This document shows positions 33,360-41,653 of a stretch of DNA of 64,000 nucleotides, piece after piece. The notes beneath the pieces are model-generated. The model was not told the DNA's origin and did no database searches. It worked only from the letters and a program-made list of their open reading frames with translations. The DNA is taken from contig JAGRKV010000020.1 of NCBI GenBank assembly GCA_020442165.1, positions 1 to 64,000 on the forward strand, in the 5' to 3' direction. Numbering within the stretch: the first letter of the stretch is position 1; each line of letters opens with the position of its first letter. The position numbers and the translations under genes were made by a program. The stretch comes from Hyphomicrobiaceae bacterium. Its GTDB lineage: Bacteria > Pseudomonadota > Alphaproteobacteria > Rhizobiales > Hyphomicrobiaceae.

Positions 33360-35066
33360 ATGCAGATGGCGCGTTTGACAATGCAGGAGCGGTTGCAGAT
33401 CACCGCTATCAGCGCGGAGCGCAAACGCCGCGGGTTCTTGGCGCGCGCTTTGAGTTCGCGCACATTGCGCTGGCGCTATGGCGGCGCCCGCGTCGACCAG
33501 CTTTTGATCGTCCCGCAGGACTTGCGGCTGGCGGATCCGAGCTTCTGGCTGGAGATCCAGCATGGACAGTTCGGTCTTGCGGGTTCCATCGCCCGGCTTG
33601 ACGGCCAGTCACCGTTTGCAATCGTGCCGCCGGGGCGCAACTGGGTGCGGGCGCTCAATGGTTTTGGCTGGCTGCGCCATCTCGCGGCCACTGAAATCGA
33701 TGATGCGCGCATGGCCGCGCGCCAGCTGGCGATGGAATGGGTGATCCGTGAAGCCAAGGGGGCTGGCGAGTCCTGGCGGCCGGACGTTCTGGCCCGCCGC
33801 GTCATCTCATGGCTGTCGCATGCCAGTCTGCTGCTGGAGGGTGCGGACGAGCGTACCTATGACGCCATCGCGACGAGTCTGGGCACGCAACTGTTGCGCC
33901 TGTCATCCGCGTGGCGCGAGGCGCCTGCGGGCCAGCCGCGCATGCTGGCGTTGACGGCACTGGTGCTTGCCGATCTTTGCGTGGCCGGGCGGGACCGCCG
34001 GTTGCGTAGTGATCTGCCCTTGTTCCTGGAGGAGTTGAAGCGGCAGATCCTGCCCGATGGCGGTCATGTGAGCCGCAACCCGGCATTGCTGGTCGAGTTA
34101 CTGCTCGATCTCCTGCCGCTCCGCCAGTGCTTCCGAGCGCGTGGCCGCCAGCAGCCAGTGGAACTCGACGAAGCGATCTCCTCGATGCTTGCGATGCTGC
34201 GATTCCTGCGCATGGGGGATGGTCTGCTTGGGCGCTTCAACGGTGTATCCGTCGGCATCCCTGCAAGACTCGCAACGGTTCTGGCCTATGCCGATGTCAA
34301 CGAACCGCCACTCGCGCGCGCGCCGGCATCCGGCTATCAGCGCATTGCCTTGGGAGATACCATTCTCCTCGCTGATTGTGGCGGCGCGCCGCCAGCGGTC
34401 CTGTCCAGCCTGTCACATGCCGGTTGCCTGTCATTCGAGCTGAGTTGTGGCACTGAGGTCATCTTGTCGAACTCTGGCGCGCCAGGCTCGGCACATACTG
34501 ACTGGACCGCCACGGCCCGCGCGACGGCAAGCCACAACACCCTGGTTTTGGGCGAGACGTCTTCGGCCAAGCTCGTCGGCAATCGCCGCACTGAGGACGT
34601 GCTGGGAGGGTTGCCGATCCGCGGTCCCAACGTCACCCGGCTGGATGTTATCGGCATGGACGATCAGGTCATCGGTTTCGAGGCCACCCACGATGGCTAC
34701 CTGGAGCGCTACGGCATCGTTCACGAGCGCCGCGTCGTGATGGAAAATGATGGCCGTAGGCTGGTTGGTATCGATCATCTCAAGCCGCCCCGCGGCATCC
34801 TGAGGCTGAAACAGGATGTGCCCTTTTCCATCCATTTCCATCTGCATCCCGGCGTCATGTGCGAGCTGGGCGATCGTGTCGGTACGGCCTTCGTGACGGT
34901 TGCCGGTCAGCGCTGGAAGCTGGCCATCGAGGGGGCCCGCCTCGGCATTGAGGAAAGCATCTATTTCGCTGATAGCGCCGGACCCACACGCCGCCTTCAG
35001 GTTGTCGCGCGCGGTGTCACGTTTGGCGAAACCGAAGTGCGCTGGGCAATGACGCGCTTGGCCTGA
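33360..35066 (+). CDS. Heparinase II/III-family protein
   Basis: The 568-residue protein has an alpha-toroid N-terminal half (ALNGFGWLRHLAATEIDDAR, SWRPDVLARRVISWLSHASLLLEGADERTYDAI, QILPDGGHVSRNPALLVELLLDLL) and a beta-sheet C-terminal half from about 300 (ILLADCGGAPP, FELSCGTEVILSNSGAPG, TASHNTLVLGETSSAKL, YGIVHERRVVMENDGRRLVGIDHL). The PDGGHVSRNP and HNTLV motifs are typical of the alphaproteobacterial group. No signal peptide is seen, so its substrate and location are unclear; a polysaccharide lyase role is inferred from the family. Gene order rsmB - heparinase - purH is common in Hyphomicrobiales. The start could also be the ATGs at 33366 or 33381. Confidence 0.86.
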   Translation: MQMARLTMQERLQITAISAERKRRGFLARALSSRTLRWRYGGARVDQLLIVPQDLRLADPSFWLEIQHGQFGLAGSIARLDGQSPFAIVPPGRNWVRALNGFGWLRHLAATEIDDARMAARQLAMEWVIREAKGAGESWRPDVLARRVISWLSHASLLLEGADERTYDAIATSLGTQLLRLSSAWREAPAGQPRMLALTALVLADLCVAGRDRRLRSDLPLFLEELKRQILPDGGHVSRNPALLVELLLDLLPLRQCFRARGRQQPVELDEAISSMLAMLRFLRMGDGLLGRFNGVSVGIPARLATVLAYADVNEPPLARAPASGYQRIALGDTILLADCGGAPPAVLSSLSHAGCLSFELSCGTEVILSNSGAPGSAHTDWTATARATASHNTLVLGETSSAKLVGNRRTEDVLGGLPIRGPNVTRLDVIGMDDQVIGFEATHDGYLERYGIVHERRVVMENDGRRLVGIDHLKPPRGILRLKQDVPFSIHFHLHPGVMCELGDRVGTAFVTVAGQRWKLAIEGARLGIEESIYFADSAGPTRRLQVVARGVTFGETEVRWAMTRLA

Positions 35067-35189
35067 GTTTCGCTGGTACGCCAGGAATTCCGGCCAATCT
35101 GGCGTGGATTGGGCTCATCGACGCATTCCGGCAGCCGGTCTTGTGTGCTAACCGCCCCGCAGAGCCATGATCTCCGGGGAGAAAGCCAC

Positions 35190-36776
35190 ATGACGTCCCA
35201 ATCGCCCAAGATCCGCCGCGCCCTCATCTCGGTGTCCGACAAACAGGGTCTTGTCGAACTGGGCAAGGCGCTTTCCGCAGCAGGCGTCGAACTCCTCTCG
35301 ACCGGCGGCACGGCGAGCGCGCTGAAGGCGGCTGGTCTGCCGGTCAAGGACGTCGCCGAGCATACGGGTTTCCCCGAGATGATGGATGGGCGGCTGAAGA
35401 CGCTGCACCCGAAGGTGCATGGCGGATTGTTGGCGATCCGTGGCAATCCCGAACACGACAAGGCGGCGCAAGAGCATGGCATCGGCCCCATCGACCTGTT
35501 GATCGTCAACCTCTATCCCTTCGAAGCAACCGTGGCCAAGGGCGCGGCCCACGACGAGTGCGTCGAGAACATCGACATCGGCGGTCCCGCCATGATCCGC
35601 GCCGCCGCCAAGAACCACGCCAGTGTCACCGTCATTGTCGATTCCGCCGACTACGAGACGCTGCTCGGCGACATGGCCCAGCACGGCGGCGCAACCTGCC
35701 CCAAGTTCCGTCGCAAGATGGCGCAGAAGGCCTACGCGCGCACGGCCGCCTACGATGCGGCGATTTCCAATTGGCTGGGCGCCGTGATCGACAATCCGGA
35801 CAGCAAGGCGGAAGGCTTCCCGCGCACCTTCACCGTGCAGTTCACCAAGGCGCAGGGCATGCGCTACGGCGAGAACCCGCACCAGCAGGCGGCGTTCTAT
35901 GTTGCCAGCGGCCCAGGCATCGACGCCTCCGTCTCGACGGCCAAGCAGCTGCAAGGCAAGGAGCTGTCCTACAACAACATCGCAGATACGGATGCCGCAC
36001 TGGAGTGCGTCAAGGCATTCGCGGAGAAGCCCACCTGCGTCATCGTCAAGCACGCTAACCCCTGCGGCGTGGCAGAAGCTGACTCTCTCCTCGCCGCTTA
36101 TGAGCGCGCCTTCGTGACCGATCCGGAATCGGCATTTGGCGGCATCATCGCCTTCAACCGCGAACTCGATGCCAAGACCGCGAATGTCATCCTGGAAAAG
36201 CAATTCGTCGAGGTCATCATCGCGCCGTCCGTTGCCGCAGGCGTTTCCGAGGCCGTAGCGGCGAAGAAGAATGTGCGCTTGCTCGTTTGCGGTACATGGC
36301 CGGCCGAGGCAACGCCGCGTCTTGACTATAAGCGCGTGACGGGCGGCCTGCTGGTGCAGGATGCCGACCTTGCGCTCTTCGACACGCTTCAGGTCGTGAC
36401 CAAGCGCCAGCCGACGGACAAGGAAATGGCGGACATGATGTTCGCCTGGAAGGTCTCAAAGTTCGTCAAGTCGAACGCCATTGTCTACGCCAAGGATCTG
36501 GCAACCATCGGTGTCGGCGCCGGTCAAATGAGCCGTGTGAATTCCTCGCGCATCGCCGTCATCAAGGCCGGCATGGCAGGCCTCGACGTGAAGGGCTCCG
36601 CCGTCGCTTCCGATGCCTTCTTCCCGTTTGCCGATGGCCTGCTCGCGGCTGCGGAAGCCGGTGCGACCGCCGTCATCCAGCCGGGCGGTTCGATGCGTGA
36701 TGACGAGGTCATCAAGGCGGCTGACGAGAAGAACCTGGCGATGGTCTTCACCGGCATGCGCCACTTCCGGCATTGA
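35190..36776 (+). CDS. purH: Bifunctional AICAR transformylase / IMP cyclohydrolase
   Basis: The 528-residue enzyme carries out the last two steps of IMP synthesis. The N-terminal MGS-like cyclohydrolase domain shows [20 protein letters not shown] and [21 protein letters not shown]...[17 protein letters not shown]. The transformylase part contains [27 protein letters not shown] (Lys-His catalytic pair), [26 protein letters not shown] and the C-terminal [18 protein letters not shown] with [18 protein letters not shown] precedes ATG 35190. The length is normal. Confidence 0.98.
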   Translation: MTSQSPKIRRALISVSDKQGLVELGKALSAAGVELLSTGGTASALKAAGLPVKDVAEHTGFPEMMDGRLKTLHPKVHGGLLAIRGNPEHDKAAQEHGIGPIDLLIVNLYPFEATVAKGAAHDECVENIDIGGPAMIRAAAKNHASVTVIVDSADYETLLGDMAQHGGATCPKFRRKMAQKAYARTAAYDAAISNWLGAVIDNPDSKAEGFPRTFTVQFTKAQGMRYGENPHQQAAFYVASGPGIDASVSTAKQLQGKELSYNNIADTDAALECVKAFAEKPTCVIVKHANPCGVAEADSLLAAYERAFVTDPESAFGGIIAFNRELDAKTANVILEKQFVEVIIAPSVAAGVSEAVAAKKNVRLLVCGTWPAEATPRLDYKRVTGGLLVQDADLALFDTLQVVTKRQPTDKEMADMMFAWKVSKFVKSNAIVYAKDLATIGVGAGQMSRVNSSRIAVIKAGMAGLDVKGSAVASDAFFPFADGLLAAAEAGATAVIQPGGSMRDDEVIKAADEKNLAMVFTGMRHFRH

Positions 36777-36831
36777 CGCACCAATGATCGTCGCTTGATT
36801 TTCGTGCCGCCATCGACAAGCTCGTGGTTGC

Positions 36832-37356
36832 ATGACGAAAGCTGCCATCACGCCGCCTGCCAAAGTCGCCCTCCGCCCGGTCCAAACGGCTGACTGGCCG
36901 CAGATCCGTGCTTGGATCGCGCGACCGGACATCCAGCGCTGGTGGGGCAACGCGACGGCTGCCGAGGCCGAGATGCGTTTGGTGGCTGAAACCGGCCCGG
37001 CGCTCGCGCGGTTGGTCCTCCTTGACGGCCAGCCGGTCGGCTACGTCCATGCCATCGACGCTGCCCATTGGGGGAGCGATCTGCCCGAGGGCATGCCAGC
37101 GGGAACTTGGGATGTCGACAGCTTCATAGCCGAGCCATCGGCACGAGGCCGCGGCGTTGGTGAGGCCGCGCTGGAACTGTTGGCGGACGAGGTTTTCACG
37201 ACGACGCTGGCCGTTGCCCTGTCGGTGTTCGTGCCGGTAGCCGACGAACCGGCGATCCGCGCCTACGAGCGTGCCGGCTTCCAATGGGCCCGCGTCTGGG
37301 AGGATCCGATTTCCGGCCCCTCGTGGATGATGCTGCGGCATCGACCCGCCATGTGA
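36832..37356 (+). CDS. GNAT acetyltransferase, AAC(6')-like
   Basis: The 174-residue protein has a GNAT fold with [26 protein letters not shown], matching the 'W...V..WW' start of AAC(6')-Ib-type and related acetyltransferases. It continues with [18 protein letters not shown], the acetyl-CoA loop [20 protein letters not shown] (RGxGxG/A) and [16 protein letters not shown]. Chromosomal members acetylate diverse amines; aminoglycoside resistance is not implied. It lies 55 nt after purH, same strand. Confidence 0.82.
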   Translation: MTKAAITPPAKVALRPVQTADWPQIRAWIARPDIQRWWGNATAAEAEMRLVAETGPALARLVLLDGQPVGYVHAIDAAHWGSDLPEGMPAGTWDVDSFIAEPSARGRGVGEAALELLADEVFTTTLAVALSVFVPVADEPAIRAYERAGFQWARVWEDPISGPSWMMLRHRPAM

Positions 37357-37469
37357 CCGCAGGACGTGTACTCAAGCCCGTGAGGGAAAACAGCAACGGC
37401 GGCCCGCATGGGGCCGCCGTCGGATGTCCGGGGTGTCGGGAGGAGACACCGGAAGAAACTATTGCCGGA

Positions 37470-37559
37470 TCAGATGATGTCGATCTCGGCCGGCAGGTAG
37501 CTGGTGACTTCGAGGCCGACTTCCTGCTCGGTGACCTGCGGCTTTGTCCAGACCTTCAT
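37470..37559 (-). CDS. pqqA: PqqA, precursor peptide of pyrroloquinoline quinone (orphan copy)
   Basis: A 29-residue ORF on the minus strand reads MKVWTKPQVTEQEVGL then EVTSYLPAEIDII. It matches PqqA almost residue for residue, including Glu17 and Tyr21 in E-V-T-S-Y, the pair that the radical SAM enzyme PqqE crosslinks to form PQQ. GAGGAGA at 37566-37572 precedes the ATG at 37559 with 6-nt spacing. An in-frame ATG two codons earlier (37565) abuts the site. No pqqB, C, D or E is in the window. Below the gene (37395-37420) is a GC-rich hairpin that may end the transcript. PQQ is the cofactor of methanol and glucose dehydrogenases, so the organism is likely to own such enzymes. Confidence 0.93.
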   Translation of the reverse strand: MKVWTKPQVTEQEVGLEVTSYLPAEIDII

Positions 37560-37714
37560 GGGCATTCTCCTCATTGGTTATGCGTTCAGTTTCGGTCTCA
37601 TGTCCCGATTGGCTGCCCGCACAACGCCGCTGACAGCTTGGATCGTTAGGCAAACCTATCGAGAGAAATCGATCAGGTACAATCGATATATTTTGCACAA
37701 TTGATTAGATTTTC

Positions 37715-39124
37715 TTATTGCGTTCCCGGGCCGGTTCTCGCGCGCTCACGCACCATGAACATCAGCGCCATGCCGACCAGCAGGAAGGCGGTGATCGCGG
37801 ACATTCCAATCCGCTCCGAGCCGGTAGCGGCAGTCAGCGCTGCAATTGAGAACGGCGCGAAGAATGCCGTCACCTTGCCGGAGAAGGCAAAGAGCCCGAA
37901 GAATTGCGTGATCTTGTCGGGAGGCGCAAGCCGCGCCATCAGCGATCGGCTTGCAGCCTGCACCGGCGCCGCGACGATGCCGATCACCATCGCGAAGGCA
38001 AGGAAGACCTTCTCGCCAATCGAGGAGAAGGGCGATGAACCCGCAGCCTTCGGCGCCACCTCCATCGTGTAGAGCACATGGCTCTTGTCGATCGAGAGGA
38101 TGCCGAATGTGCCGGCAATCAGGATCAACAGGGCGACCATGATGACCCGGCGCGCACCGATCCGGTCGTCCAGCACGCCGCCGATCACTGCGCCGATAAG
38201 TCCGGTTAGCGTCAGCACGATGCCGAAGATGCCGAGTTCCAGCGCCTGCCAGCCGAACACCGCAGCGCCGTAGATGCCACCGAATGCGAAAATGGCGGTA
38301 AGGCCATCGATATAGAGCATGCGGGCAATGAGAAAGAACAGCATGTCGGGATGCTGTGGCAGGCCCTTGAGCGTATCCCAAAGTTCAGCCAGCGCGGTTC
38401 GGTGCGGGGCATCCGGTGGCGGCGGCTTGTGGGTGTCCGGAACGAACAGGAAAAACGGGATCATGAAGATCAAATACCAGGCGGCTGCAAACGGCCCGAC
38501 CAGCCGGTCGCCTTCGCGCACGGCGGTATCGAGTTTCAACAGCGGCTCAAGACCCAGAATCGTCTTGCCCGTTGCCGGGTTGGCGATAATGAGACCCGCC
38601 ATCAATGCCAGACTGATGAGGCCACCCGCATAGCCGACGGCCCAGCCTGTGCCCGATAGCCGCCCCAGCTGATGGGCGGGAACCAGCGTTGGCATGATGG
38701 CATTGGTGAAGACCTGGGTGAACTCTGCCGCGATCGTCGCCGCGATGAAGCCTGCGAGTATCAGGTAGATGGTCGCGGTGTCGGCGGCCGGCTTGCCCAG
38801 CCACAACACGGCAAGCCCCGCCATGAAGAGCAAAGAGAACAGCGCAATCCATGGCTTGCGCCGCCCGCGGCCATCGGCGAACGCGCCGAGCAATGGACTG
38901 CCGACTGCGATTATGACACCGGCAGCCGCCGCGGCAAATCCCCAGAGCTGCTGACCCCGCGCTGCATCTCCAACGACGACGGTCGCAAAGTAGGGAGCAA
39001 ACAGGAATGTCAGGACCAGCGTGTAGTAGGGCTGCGCTGCCCAGTCGAACATCACCCACGACACAAGCGCACGCATCGGCGCCCGGCCGGCGGTCCCGGC
39101 CTGCGCAACATTCGGTGAATGCAT
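37715..39124 (-). CDS. MFS transporter, UMF1/Atg22-like
   Basis: The 469-residue protein has about twelve hydrophobic segments. The opening LVSWVMFDWAAQPYYTLVLTFLFAPYF, with the motif FDWAxQPYxT, is diagnostic of the UMF1 family (related to yeast Atg22). The MFS loop between TM2 and TM3 appears as GAFADGRGRRKPW, and later LDDRIGARR is the second-half equivalent. Substrate unknown; fungal Atg22 exports amino acids from vacuoles. The gene lies 155 nt from pqqA and points the same way. Confidence 0.92.
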   Translation of the reverse strand: MHSPNVAQAGTAGRAPMRALVSWVMFDWAAQPYYTLVLTFLFAPYFATVVVGDAARGQQLWGFAAAAAGVIIAVGSPLLGAFADGRGRRKPWIALFSLLFMAGLAVLWLGKPAADTATIYLILAGFIAATIAAEFTQVFTNAIMPTLVPAHQLGRLSGTGWAVGYAGGLISLALMAGLIIANPATGKTILGLEPLLKLDTAVREGDRLVGPFAAAWYLIFMIPFFLFVPDTHKPPPPDAPHRTALAELWDTLKGLPQHPDMLFFLIARMLYIDGLTAIFAFGGIYGAAVFGWQALELGIFGIVLTLTGLIGAVIGGVLDDRIGARRVIMVALLILIAGTFGILSIDKSHVLYTMEVAPKAAGSSPFSSIGEKVFLAFAMVIGIVAAPVQAASRSLMARLAPPDKITQFFGLFAFSGKVTAFFAPFSIAALTAATGSERIGMSAITAFLLVGMALMFMVRERARTGPGTQ

Positions 39125-39231
39125 GGCAATCTCCCCTCGCCCCAGTTGTTACGGAAACTGTATAGGGAGCCTGTGGCCGAATGAAGTAGGCAGGGTCCTG
39201 CGTCCCCAGCCAGTCCGGCAGTGTGGGGACT

Positions 39232-39334
39232 AGCGCATGTTTAGCTGAAGTGAGTATCGGTTCAGCGTGAAAAGCATGCCCACTGCAAAAGGATGGAGCG
39301 CGTTCCCGATTCCATCGAAAACGAACGTATTCTA
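39232..39334. repeat. Dispersed two-hairpin repeat, copy C
   Basis: Same unit as at 14801 and 28379: GCATGTTT, GCTGAA, loop, TTCAGC, AAAGCATGC, then a second hairpin from GAGCGCGTTC to GAACGTATTC. Its last bases TCTAG contain the stop codon (minus strand TAG at 39334-39332) of the TPR-like gene. The first hairpin arm carries one change (AAAGCATGC). Confidence 0.85.
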
Positions 39335-41467
39335 GCGCAATGCGCGTCCAAGGTCGGATAAATCGTCAGGCCCGGCGAAACCCCTTGACGTGAGGTCGAC
39401 CGGCGCGTTGGGCATCTCCACCGCGGGTGTTCCCGCCTCTTCAGGCCCTTCAACGCCAAGATTTTTGACCGCCTGCATCGCGGCGATCTGCTCGTCCAGC
39501 GCATCAGCCTCGATTGCGTTGTCGAGGTGCTCGTAAAGATCGCGCGAACGCAATTTTGCATTGATTGATCGCTCCAGAGCGTCACTGTCACCAGTTCTGT
39601 TGTGAAGCAGCCAATAGGCAGAGCCGAGGGCGTTCTCCGCGCGGGCAAGTTCGAGAGCCGTCATCTTGTGGTCGGCACGATCGATCGCCTTGGAGATAAG
39701 ATCGATTGCGTCGTTGAGAACACTTTCGCATTCGGTATCGCCGCAGCCCTCGTCAGACTCGACAAGGAACAGCATGGTGCGCCCCAAAGCGATTTCGCCA
39801 ATCGATTGCGCGTAGGCGGAGATGAGACCGGGCTTGCTTTCAGAAAGTGTCATCACCACTTCGCTGGCCTGCTGCAGTGCATCGACGTCGCCGGTCTCTT
39901 CGGCAATCCGCACGAGCACATCTCCAAGGCAAGACCGCACGGTGTACCAGGTTTCGGGCGAGCCATCTTCCGTGAGGATGCCCAGAGAAGCGCGATAGGC
40001 AAACGCGGCATCGCGCAAGACAATGACATCGCCTTGGAACGAGGCTTGTCCACGCAACGCATGCGCCAGTCCGACTTGCGAACGCGCCCAGCCATCCATG
40101 TCACGCTCGCGCGTGAAGACATCGAGCGCCGGCTTGAAGTGCAGCGCCGCTGCGAGGTAGCGCTCCGGTCGGCATTCGCGGTCGCCAATCTCCTGCAGCA
40201 GAGTGCCAAGCTCCAGATTGGCTTCCGCCCAGGCTCGCGGGCAGTCGCCTTCCGAAACAAGCCCGCCCGCGCTCGCGTAAATTTGGGCAGCCTCGCACAG
40301 CACGGCGAGCCGGCTGTCGGGGAGGTGCCCGATCGCCGCAATCTCGCGGGCCTGCTGCAGCTTGTTCTGCCAGCGCCTGATGCGATCGTTGCGCGGCCAG
40401 AACAGTGTTGCGCGCTCATAGAGCCGGGCCGCTTCGCGCGGGTCGCCATCTAGATGCGCCGTTCGCGCCCGTGCGGCCAGCAGACGCGGGAAGAATGCGG
40501 TGCCGACCAGATCCGGCATCATACGCTGCGGAAATTCGCTGCTTGATTCCATGTTGCGCGAAAGCACGGCCAATTCACAGCCCGCCCGCGCCAGCGCGCC
40601 CTGCCGCACAAGCTTGGCGATGTGCTCCATGGTTGCTTCGAGCCGGTCGTTGTTGCCAGCGCGATCCGCGAGATGGTGAAGCTCACCGAGCAGTTCGAGT
40701 GCGGTTCCCGTCCTGTCGATGAGGGCTGCAGGAATGCGGTCGTGGGGAAGGCCCATCCGCGATGCGCCATCGGCAATGGCCTCTATCAGTGACATGGATA
40801 TGCCGACATCGCGCGAGATCTGCTCGCAGCAGGCGGTTATCGCGGAATTCTGCTCCGTCGCGACAGCCACTTCGCTTTCTTTGAACCGTTTGTCGAGCAG
40901 CGTTGCGATTGCGGTGAGGCAGCCGTCGAGTTGCGGTCCTGCATCCAGGATCGAATCGAACAAGGTGGCAAGCGTCTGTTGATTCTGCACAGCGCAAAGC
41001 CGCTGGTGATCGCCATTGCTGCCGGCAGCATTGCTCCAGCAGATCTGCTGCGCGATACGCTCGCCAGCAGTCGAGGCGCAGCAGGAATCGCTTTCACTGG
41101 GGCTGTCGGCCACCGTGCCGCCGGCTGCCTTGATGAGGCCCGCAAGACGCTTGATATGGTCTTGAAGCTGCGCCCGCGAAACCTCGCCCGTGTTGATTTT
41201 GGGCCAGAATGCCGACAACGTATTTGCAACCACCGCTCTGGTGCCGGTTGCTCCGGCCTTCAAGCAGCCGGCAATGATCTCGTTTCCATCAAGGGGAAGC
41301 CCCGGCACCCTGCGCTCATGCGCGGTCAGGGCAAGATGTGCCATGGCAACGCCGAGGAGATTGAGCAGGGAGGTTTCCATAGTCCGATCCGCTACCGCGA
41401 CCGATTCATTCCAGGGAAGAGTGGTGCCGGCCACGCCATGACAGACGAAGCGCGCACCAAATCCCAT
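39332..41467 (-). CDS. Large TPR-like helical protein, function unknown
   Basis: The 711-residue product has no signal peptide or clear membrane segment. From about residue 330 it consists of repeated helical pairs with a 45-55 residue period: 'A..W..AN.ELGTLLQEIGDRE', 'A..QVGLAHALRGQASFQGD', 'W.TVRSCLGDVLVRIAEETGD', 'LARAENALGSAYWLLHNRTGD', each followed by a helix with AL or A--Y. This is the arrangement of TPR-type repeats. The N-terminal half contains a helical part with several Cys (SCCAS, ITACCEQ). The start at 41467 is uncertain, ATG 41380 being an alternative; neither has a strong ribosome site. The C-terminus is ended by repeat C, so it may be truncated. Confidence 0.6.
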   Translation of the reverse strand: MGFGARFVCHGVAGTTLPWNESVAVADRTMETSLLNLLGVAMAHLALTAHERRVPGLPLDGNEIIAGCLKAGATGTRAVVANTLSAFWPKINTGEVSRAQLQDHIKRLAGLIKAAGGTVADSPSESDSCCASTAGERIAQQICWSNAAGSNGDHQRLCAVQNQQTLATLFDSILDAGPQLDGCLTAIATLLDKRFKESEVAVATEQNSAITACCEQISRDVGISMSLIEAIADGASRMGLPHDRIPAALIDRTGTALELLGELHHLADRAGNNDRLEATMEHIAKLVRQGALARAGCELAVLSRNMESSSEFPQRMMPDLVGTAFFPRLLAARARTAHLDGDPREAARLYERATLFWPRNDRIRRWQNKLQQAREIAAIGHLPDSRLAVLCEAAQIYASAGGLVSEGDCPRAWAEANLELGTLLQEIGDRECRPERYLAAALHFKPALDVFTRERDMDGWARSQVGLAHALRGQASFQGDVIVLRDAAFAYRASLGILTEDGSPETWYTVRSCLGDVLVRIAEETGDVDALQQASEVVMTLSESKPGLISAYAQSIGEIALGRTMLFLVESDEGCGDTECESVLNDAIDLISKAIDRADHKMTALELARAENALGSAYWLLHNRTGDSDALERSINAKLRSRDLYEHLDNAIEADALDEQIAAMQAVKNLGVEGPEEAGTPAVEMPNAPVDLTSRGFAGPDDLSDLGRALR

Positions 41468-41653
41468 CCTTGGTAATTCATAGGGTGTTCAAAATTGGTT
41501 AGCGCGCGTGTCGAACTGCGACGCAACATAACTTTGGTGTGTTGTTCGACGATTGGGGTACGGCACGACGTTAGGGATTTGCTAACCTTTGCACCTATGC
41601 AACCCGGCCGCGGCAGCCCGCAGAGCCGCTAAAATTACGGAGGCCACACTCCG

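Noticed and set aside
36832-37356. Aminoglycoside resistance gene
   Set aside because: The GNAT resembles AAC(6') at the N-terminus, but such chromosomal relatives are widespread and nothing in the context points to resistance.
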